From NCBI GenBank assembly GCA_946886065.1, contig CAMPHU010000068.1, forward strand, positions 1 through 21,261: DNA of 21,261 nt. Direction: 5' to 3'. The translations under genes were made by a program, and so were the position numbers. Of this stretch, positions 16,057 to 21,261 are shown piece after piece. The stretch comes from an uncultured Massilia sp. (GTDB lineage: Bacteria > Pseudomonadota > Gammaproteobacteria > Burkholderiales > Burkholderiaceae). A model generated the notes under the pieces. The model made no database searches, had not been told where the DNA came from, and worked only from the letters and a program-made list of their open reading frames with translations. Each line of letters opens with the position of its first letter. Within the stretch, counting starts at the first letter, position 1.

Positions 16057-17676
16057 TTACGGCTGGTAGCCGGGGATCGCCGCCTCGTCGACCTGGTCGA
16101 TCTGCGACGGGTCCAGGTGCTCGCGCGCGAACTCGAGGTAGACCTTGCGGCGCACGAAGACGTCGAACAGGTCGGGGTCGATGTGGCCGTTGAGCGCGAA
16201 CTTGCCGAGGATGTGCAGCGACTCCGACAGGGTCTTGCCCTTCTTGTAGGGCCGGTCGCGCGCGGTGAGCGCCTCGAAGATGTCGGCAATGGCCATGATG
16301 CGCGCCTGCACCGACATCTGCTCGCGCGTCAGGCCGCGCGGATAGCCCTTGCCGTCCATGCGTTCGTGGTGGCCGCCGGCGTATTCGGGCACGTTCTTGA
16401 GGTGCTTCGGCCAGGGCAGCGACTCCAGCATGCGGATCGTCACCACGATGTGGTTGTTGATGATCTTGCGCTCTTCCTCGGTCAGGGTGCCGAAGCGCAC
16501 GGTCAGGTTCAGCACCTCTTCGGCGCTGAGGAGATCCTGTTCCTGGCCATCCGGCCCCGTCCAGCGGGTGCGCGCGATGCGGCGCACGCGCTCCTGGTCT
16601 TCCGGCGCCATGCCTTCGCCGCCAATATTGGCGCGGCGCAGGAATTCGCGGTCGGCGCGCAGGCGCTCCTGCTCCGAGCGCAGGCGGTCCTCGATGGCCG
16701 CCGGATCGGCGTCCGCCTCCAGCCTGGCGCGCAAGGCGCGGATCTCGGCGTCGCGCAGCAGCACTTCGTAGCGGGTGTCGACCAGCTGGATGCGGTCGAA
16801 GATGGTCTGCAGCTTGGTGGCCTTGTCCACCACGTGCACCGGGGTCGTGATCTTGCCGCAGTCGTGCAGCAGGCCGGCCAGCCACAATTCGCGGCGGTCG
16901 GCGTCGTTCATGCTGAACCCCGCCAGCGGCCCGCTGCCCGACGCATGCGCGGCCTCGGCCAGCATCATGGTCAGCTCGGGCACGAACTGGCAGTGACGGC
17001 CTGTGTACGGCGATTTTTCGTCGATGCCGATGTTGATCAGGTTGACCAGGGCTTCGAGCAGGCCTTCGAGCTGCTTGACCAGCTGCTGGTTGGTCAGCGC
17101 CACCGCGGCCTGGGCCGCCAGGGCTTCGATGAAGCGCTGGTCGGTCTGGGTGAAGGCGCGGATCGCGCCGCTCTCGCGGTCCTTGGCATTGACCAGCTGG
17201 AGCACGCCCACCAGCTCGCCCTCGTGGTCGGTCATCGGCACCGTCAGGAAGGATTGCGAGTGGTAGCCGAAGGCCGCGTCGAAGGCGCGCATGCCGGAGA
17301 AATTGAAGACGTCCGCCTTGTACACGTCCTCGATGTTGACCGACTGGTTGAAGTTGGCCGCGTAGGCCGCCACCGAGGCCAGGTTCTTGTTGCCGTAGCC
17401 GTCGTACAGCGGCACCGGCTGGATGTCGATCGGCTTGCCGCTCACCCCGCCCTGGTAGATCTCGAGGCTGTCGTTGATCGAAATGTGGAAGCACAGGTGC
17501 TCGCCGTCCTCGCTCGGGCGGTACAGGGTGCCGCCATCGGCGTCGGTCATTTGCTTGGCCACGCGCAGGATGCGGTCGAGCAGCGCGGCGGTGTCGCGGT
17601 TGCCGCCGAGCGCGACGCTGACCTCGGTAAGCTGGTGCAGGCGTTGCGCGACTTGGGACGGGTTCAACTCTTCCAT
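16057..17676 (-). CDS. GAF-HD-GYP protein, probable c-di-GMP phosphodiesterase
   Basis: 539 residues, cytoplasmic. A GAF domain fills about 20-195 (VAKQMTDADGGTLY, FLTVPMTDHEGELVGVLQLVNAKD), followed by an HD-GYP domain. The metal-binding residues are present: HDCGK (271-275), H409 (IINNHIV), HHERMDGKGYP (436-446) and ADIFEALTARDRPYK (464-478). The full GYP motif predicts activity on c-di-GMP. Between the HD pair and H409 are 138 residues instead of the usual 30 or so; the insert includes a charged, probably coiled-coil stretch (about 300-350). The start is the ATG at 17676, where the domain alignment begins; there is no strong Shine-Dalgarno, and an upstream ATG at 17751 would add 25 non-conserved residues. 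It is the first gene of the operon with the cyclase. Confidence 0.9.
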   Translation of the reverse strand: MEELNPSQVAQRLHQLTEVSVALGGNRDTAALLDRILRVAKQMTDADGGTLYRPSEDGEHLCFHISINDSLEIYQGGVSGKPIDIQPVPLYDGYGNKNLASVAAYAANFNQSVNIEDVYKADVFNFSGMRAFDAAFGYHSQSFLTVPMTDHEGELVGVLQLVNAKDRESGAIRAFTQTDQRFIEALAAQAAVALTNQQLVKQLEGLLEALVNLINIGIDEKSPYTGRHCQFVPELTMMLAEAAHASGSGPLAGFSMNDADRRELWLAGLLHDCGKITTPVHVVDKATKLQTIFDRIQLVDTRYEVLLRDAEIRALRARLEADADPAAIEDRLRSEQERLRADREFLRRANIGGEGMAPEDQERVRRIARTRWTGPDGQEQDLLSAEEVLNLTVRFGTLTEEERKIINNHIVVTIRMLESLPWPKHLKNVPEYAGGHHERMDGKGYPRGLTREQMSVQARIMAIADIFEALTARDRPYKKGKTLSESLHILGKFALNGHIDPDLFDVFVRRKVYLEFAREHLDPSQIDQVDEAAIPGYQP

Positions 17677-17705
17677 GTTTCGACAGCAATGTGAATTGCA
17701 AAATA

Positions 17706-17729
17706 GTATCTTTCCCGAGTGTATCTTTC
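17706..17729. repeat. 9-bp direct repeat upstream of the HD-GYP gene
   Basis: GTATCTTTC occurs at 17706-17714 and again at 17721-17729, a 15-bp period, 30-55 nt before the HD-GYP start in the divergent control region. It could be a regulator site; nothing identifies the regulator. Confidence 0.4.
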
Positions 17730-17798
17730 TTGCGCCACGCTGACCACTCAATTCCGCTCATCGTCGCAATTTTTAGAGCCACAAGGACACAAACCCGC

Positions 17799-17834
17799 TA
17801 TCATCGGACTTGTTTTCACAGCAAAAAGACAAGT
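17799..17834 (+). promoter_or_regulatory. Candidate -10 element and inverted repeat upstream of the MBL gene
   Basis: TATCAT (17799-17804) could be a -10 element, though no good -35 is seen. It is followed by an inverted repeat ACTTGT (17808-17813) and ACAAGT (17829-17834). The repeat ends 6 nt before the AGGAG of the MBL gene, so it may be an operator or a leader hairpin near the ribosome binding site. Confidence 0.3.
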
Positions 17835-17852
17835 TCTGGCAGGAGTGTCCTG

Positions 17853-18764
17853 ATGAAATTCCGCTTCTGGGGTGTCCGGGGATCGATCCCCTCTCCGGGT
17901 CCCCGCACCGCGCGCTACGGCGGCAACACCACCTGCATCGAAGTGCGCACCGACGACGACACCCTGATCGTGCTGGACGGCGGCACCGGCCTGTTCCCGC
18001 TGGCCCAGCACCTGCTTGCCCGGCCGCGGGAAGGCGGCATCGCCGCCAACATCTTCATCACCCACAGCCACTGGGACCACATCCACGGCCTGCCTTTCTT
18101 CACCCCGCTGTTCGTCAAGGGCAGCCGGGTGCGCCTGCACGGCGCCTACGACCCGGTCACCGGCAAGGGCATCGAGCACGTGATGGCGGTGCAGCTGCAG
18201 AACAGCTACTTCCCGGTCAGCGAGACCCAGATGGACGCCACCATCGAATACCGCACCCTGGAACTCGGCCAGGCGATCGCGGTGGGCGACGCGCGCGTCT
18301 CGAACGTGCTGATGAACCACCCGGTCACCAACCTCGGCTACCGCATCGACTGCGGCGGCAAGTCGGTGTTCTTCACGGGCGACCACGAGCCCTGGCACAA
18401 CCCGCATGCGCCGGGCAGCCATGATCATGCCGCCGTCGAGGAGCACCTGGCCGCGCGCCAGCGCGAGATCGACGCCGCCATGCGCGGCGTGGACGCCCTG
18501 ATTGTGGACTGCTCCTACACGCGCGAGGAATACCCGTCCAGGCTGGGCTGGGGCCACGGCACCTTCGACGCCGCCATCGGCATGGCGCTGCGGGTGGGCG
18601 CGCGCGCGCTCTACTGCACCCACCATGAACCGACCCGCGGCGACGACGAGCTGGAAGCCGTGTTCGCCGAAGTGCTGGCCCGGCATGCGGGCCACCTGGG
18701 CGGACTGCAGGTCCACCTGGCCCATGAGGGCCTCGAAGTCAGCCTGGAAACCACACTGCGATGA
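17853..18764 (+). CDS. MBL-fold metallo-hydrolase
   Basis: 303 residues of the metallo-beta-lactamase fold. The zinc-ligand pattern is complete: HSHWDH (71-76), H156 (LMNHP), D177 (FTGDHE) and H257 (YCTHHEP). It opens with MKFRFWGVRGSIPSPG and RYGGNTTCIEV, the start shared with the PhnP/RNase Z-like group that cleaves phosphodiesters, including cyclic nucleotides. Given the neighbouring cyclase and HD-GYP genes, a cyclic-nucleotide or other phosphodiester substrate is plausible but not shown. It is cytoplasmic, with no signal peptide. AGGAG (17841-17845) lies 7 nt before the chosen ATG; longer in-frame extensions lack the conserved start. Its last four bases overlap the next gene's ATG (ATGA), so the pair is coupled. 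It is divergent from the HD-GYP gene. Confidence 0.9.
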   Translation: MKFRFWGVRGSIPSPGPRTARYGGNTTCIEVRTDDDTLIVLDGGTGLFPLAQHLLARPREGGIAANIFITHSHWDHIHGLPFFTPLFVKGSRVRLHGAYDPVTGKGIEHVMAVQLQNSYFPVSETQMDATIEYRTLELGQAIAVGDARVSNVLMNHPVTNLGYRIDCGGKSVFFTGDHEPWHNPHAPGSHDHAAVEEHLAARQREIDAAMRGVDALIVDCSYTREEYPSRLGWGHGTFDAAIGMALRVGARALYCTHHEPTRGDDELEAVFAEVLARHAGHLGGLQVHLAHEGLEVSLETTLR

Positions 18765-21109
18765 ACGACGCCGCCAGCCACCCTGCCGCCGACGCCGAGC
18801 GGCGCCTGGCCTTCCTGTCCAGGCTCCAGAGCACCACCACCAAGATCCACGCCACGGCCAACCTGGACGAGATCATGCTGGACCTGGGACTGGACTTCTG
18901 CGACCTGTTCCATTGCGACCGCTTCACCCTGTACGCGGTGGCGCCGGACAAGCAGCACATCGTCTCCAAGGTCAAGACCGGCCTGACTTCCTTCCGCGAC
19001 CTGCGCCTGCGCATCGCGCCCAGCTCGGTGGCGGGCTACGCGGCGCTGACCCGCCAGACGGTTTCGATCGCCGACGTCTACGACGAGGACGAATTGCGCC
19101 GGCTCTCGCCCGAGCTGCACTTCCAGCGCGGGGTCGACCAGCGCACCGGCTACCGCACCCGCGAGATGCTGGCCGCGCCCCTGGTGGCGCAGGGCGGCGA
19201 GCTGCTGGGCGTGGTCCAGTTCATCAACCACCGGGACGGCGGCCCCTTCCCCGCCCTCTACCTGGACGGCGTGCGCCAGCTGTGCGACACCCTGGCGGTG
19301 GCGCTGGACAAGCGCCTCGGGCCGCAGCAGCCGGTGCGCGGCAAGTACGATGCCCTGGTGCAGGAAGCCGTGCTGTCGGCGGCCGAGCTGGAACAGGCCA
19401 CCCGCGCCGCGCGCGACCGCGACATCGACCTCGAGGACCTGCTGGCCGACGAGCTGCGCGTGCGCCGCGCGGCCATCGGCGCCGCGCTGGCCGCCCATTA
19501 CGGCCTGCCGTACGAGCCCTTCCGCCCGGACCGCATCAAGCCGATCGAGCTGCTGCGCAACCTCAAGCGCCAGTATGTCGAGGAAAGCGGCTGGCTGCCG
19601 CTCGAGGACGGGCGCGACGGCCTGGTGGTGCTGGCGACCGACCCTGACCGCACCAGCGCCTCGCGCATCGTGTCCCAGCTCTTCCCCAAGGCGAAGGTCG
19701 CCTGGCGCGTCACCACGCGCCAGGAATTCCGCCAGACCGCCGAGCAGTTCTTCGGGGCCGGCACGGCCAGCAACGAGTCGGTGGGCGAGCTGCTGTCCGG
19801 CCTGGAGGAGGACGAGGACGGCGAAGGCAGCGCCGAGGTGTCGGAAGCGGTCGAGAACGAACTGGTCAAGCTGCTCAACAAGGTGATCATGGATGCCTAC
19901 CGCCAGGGCGTGTCGGACATCCACATCGAACCCCAGCCCGGCAAGGGCAAGACCGGCATCCGCTTCCGCAAGGACGGGGTGCTGGTGCCCTACATCGAGA
20001 TTCCGTCCAGCTACCGCAACGCCCTGGTGGCGCGCGTGAAGATCATGTGCGACCTCGACATCTCCGAGCGCCGCAAGCCCCAGGACGGCAAGATCAAGTT
20101 CCGCAAGTACGGGCCGCTCGACATCGAGCTGCGCGTGGCGACCATTCCGTCCAGCGGCGGGGTCGAGGACGTGGTGATGCGCATCCTGCAGGCGGGCGAG
20201 CCGATTCCGCTCGGCCAGCTGGGCATCGGCCCCGCCAACCTGGAGCGCCTGGTGCCGGCCATCGAAAAGCCCTACGGCCTGTTCTTCGTGTGCGGCCCCA
20301 CCGGCTCGGGCAAGACCACGACCCTGCATTCGATCCTGGCGCACCTGAACACGCCCGAGACCAAGATCTGGACCGCCGAAGACCCGGTCGAGATCACCCA
20401 GAAAGGCCTGCGCCAGGTACAGGTGAACCGCAAGGCCGGCCTGGACTTCGCCACCGTGATGCGCGCCTTCCTGCGCGCCGACCCGGACGTGATCATGGTC
20501 GGCGAGATGCGCGACCGCGAGACGGTCGGCACCGCGATCGAAGCCTCGCTCACCGGACATCTGGTGCTGGCCACCCTGCACACCAACAGCGCGCCGGAAT
20601 CCATCGTGCGCCTGATGGACATGGGCATGGACCCGTTCAACTTCGCCGACGCCCTGCTCGGCGTGCTGGCCCAGCGCCTGGCGCGGCGCCTGTGCACGGC
20701 CTGCCGCGAGGCCTACCATCCGGGCGAGGACGAGATCGAGGCCTTGCTGTTCGAGTACTGCGAGGACCTGGTCGAGACCCGCTCCTTCCGCGACGACCCG
20801 GCAGCCGCGCGCGACAAGGTGCTGGACGGATGGCGTGCCCGCCACGCCGACAGCGAAGGCCGCTTCACCCTCTACCGCGCGGTCGGCTGCGAGGCCTGCA
20901 CCAAGGGCTACCGCGGCCGCGTGGGCCTGCACGAGCTGATGCTCGGCACGGACAACCTGAAGCGCCTGATGGTCGAACACGCGCGCGTGGCCGCGCTGCT
21001 GTCGGCCGCGCTCGAAGACGGGATGCTGACCTTGAAAATGGATGGTGTCGAGAAGGTGCTTTCGGGCCTGACTGATATTAAAATGGTACGTGCCGTTTGC
21101 ATCAAATGA
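18761..21109 (+). CDS. GAF-domain PulE/GspE-type secretion ATPase
   Basis: 782 residues. A GAF domain comes first (about 33-185: CDLFHCDRFTLYAV, MLAAPLVAQGGELLGVVQFINH). Then come a GspE/MshE N-terminal-like domain (about 200-330) and an acidic linker (about 345-365: SGLEEDEDGEGSAEV). The type II/IV hexameric ATPase core is complete, with SDIHIEP, Walker A GPTGSGKT (512-519), Asp box around WTAEDPVE, Walker B ADPDVIMVGEMRD (573-585) and His box TGHLVLATLHT. The zinc tetracysteine is present as C645-x2-C648 and C710-x2-C713. Such ATPases drive type II secretion or type IV pilus assembly, but no pilin, secretin or inner-membrane platform gene is seen in the window. The GAF fusion suggests small-ligand control. 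The ATG overlaps the MBL stop by 4 nt. The 3' end carries an inverted repeat. Confidence 0.93.
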   Translation: MNDAASHPAADAERRLAFLSRLQSTTTKIHATANLDEIMLDLGLDFCDLFHCDRFTLYAVAPDKQHIVSKVKTGLTSFRDLRLRIAPSSVAGYAALTRQTVSIADVYDEDELRRLSPELHFQRGVDQRTGYRTREMLAAPLVAQGGELLGVVQFINHRDGGPFPALYLDGVRQLCDTLAVALDKRLGPQQPVRGKYDALVQEAVLSAAELEQATRAARDRDIDLEDLLADELRVRRAAIGAALAAHYGLPYEPFRPDRIKPIELLRNLKRQYVEESGWLPLEDGRDGLVVLATDPDRTSASRIVSQLFPKAKVAWRVTTRQEFRQTAEQFFGAGTASNESVGELLSGLEEDEDGEGSAEVSEAVENELVKLLNKVIMDAYRQGVSDIHIEPQPGKGKTGIRFRKDGVLVPYIEIPSSYRNALVARVKIMCDLDISERRKPQDGKIKFRKYGPLDIELRVATIPSSGGVEDVVMRILQAGEPIPLGQLGIGPANLERLVPAIEKPYGLFFVCGPTGSGKTTTLHSILAHLNTPETKIWTAEDPVEITQKGLRQVQVNRKAGLDFATVMRAFLRADPDVIMVGEMRDRETVGTAIEASLTGHLVLATLHTNSAPESIVRLMDMGMDPFNFADALLGVLAQRLARRLCTACREAYHPGEDEIEALLFEYCEDLVETRSFRDDPAAARDKVLDGWRARHADSEGRFTLYRAVGCEACTKGYRGRVGLHELMLGTDNLKRLMVEHARVAALLSAALEDGMLTLKMDGVEKVLSGLTDIKMVRAVCIK

Positions 21110-21124
21110 CGGGGCGATGCAAGC
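21095..21124. other. Inverted repeat at the end of the PulE-type gene
   Basis: TTGCATC (21097-21103) and GATGCAA (21116-21122) are perfect 7-bp arms, extendable to 9 bp with one G-U pair, with a 12-nt loop spanning the stop codon. No T-run follows. It could be a weak terminator or an operator for the lipoprotein gene. Confidence 0.4.
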
Positions 21125-21157
21125 AGCATACATTCATTTAACCGGAGTTAAATCTCA

Positions 21158-21261
21158 ATGAAAATCACAATGATGTTCGTTGGCGCCGGCATGCTGCTGG
21201 CAGGCTGCGCTTCCACCACGGTTGAAAAGCAGCCGGGCGAGAAAGTGGCCTACGAGGACCG
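21158..21261 (+). CDS. Small lipoprotein, N-terminal part (runs off the window end)
   Basis: The first 34 codons read MKITMMFVGAGMLLAGCAST, then TVEKQPGEKVAYED. This is a lipoprotein signal peptide with the lipobox LAGC, so the cysteine at position 17 would be lipidated. Ser at +2 predicts sorting to the outer membrane by the usual Lol rule. GGAG (21144-21147) lies 10 nt before the ATG. The mature part seen is too short to name a family. The 48-nt gap to the PulE-type gene allows either read-through or its own promoter. Confidence 0.8.
   Translation, partial: MKITMMFVGAGMLLAGCASTTVEKQPGEKVAYED

Noticed and set aside
13822..17694. 1290-residue plus-strand reading frame opposite the cyclase and HD-GYP genes
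   Set aside because: It crosses the boundary of two well-supported genes and has the composition of an antisense frame with no recognisable domain.
18611..21133. 840-residue minus-strand reading frame opposite the PulE-type gene
   Set aside because: Antisense to complete ATPase motifs; no domain or ribosome binding site of its own.

Overview
The window is high-GC proteobacterial DNA with dense genes, strong GC3 codon bias and long antisense shadow ORFs. The gene families (AlaA, an Mth938-like protein, a two-domain PhoH ATPase, a two-partner secretion system with a cysteine-repeat exoprotein, a CHASE2 cyclase) suggest a betaproteobacterium of the Burkholderiales, most likely Oxalobacteraceae (Massilia-like). 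That placement is inferred from protein character only; there is no rRNA in the window.

Layout. (a) 1-3732, housekeeping: the 5' part of alaA on the minus strand, divergent from an Mth938-like gene and a Bcp/PrxQ-type peroxiredoxin, then a PIN-PhoH ATPase closed by a textbook intrinsic terminator. (b) 3781-3866: an inverted pair of short palindromic REP-like repeats. (c) 3912-4673: an unrecognised integral membrane protein that appears to be internally duplicated. (d) 4703-7234: two YCII/DGPF proteins, a VOC protein and an ECF sigma factor of the ECF42 type (sigma plus a long C-terminal TPR-like extension). The last three genes are translationally coupled and are preceded by a sequence matching the known ECF42 target promoter. 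(e) 7283-17676, all minus strand: GAF/HD-GYP phosphodiesterase, CHASE2 adenylate cyclase, TpsB transporter, a TpsA filamentous-haemagglutinin-like exoprotein with a Pro-rich stalk and ten two-cysteine repeats, and a FecR-domain secreted protein overlapping the tpsA end. (f) 17853-21109, divergent: an MBL-fold hydrolase overlapping by 4 nt a GAF-PulE/GspE ATPase. (g) 21158 to the end: the start of a small lipoprotein gene.

How the genes may work together. Regions e and f look like one signalling and surface locus. It contains a membrane cyclase that probably makes cAMP, a c-di-GMP hydrolase, a metallo-hydrolase of a fold that includes cyclic-nucleotide phosphodiesterases, a GAF-regulated secretion or pilus-type ATPase, and an adhesin with its outer-membrane transporter and a periplasmic FecR protein. 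The domain calls are firm. The idea that they form one second-messenger-controlled adhesion system is inference and is the main candidate for something new here. Region d is a second self-contained unit whose regulator and target promoter can both be read from the sequence. No gap between genes exceeds 300 bases, and no tRNA, rRNA, CRISPR array, IS element or prophage was seen.
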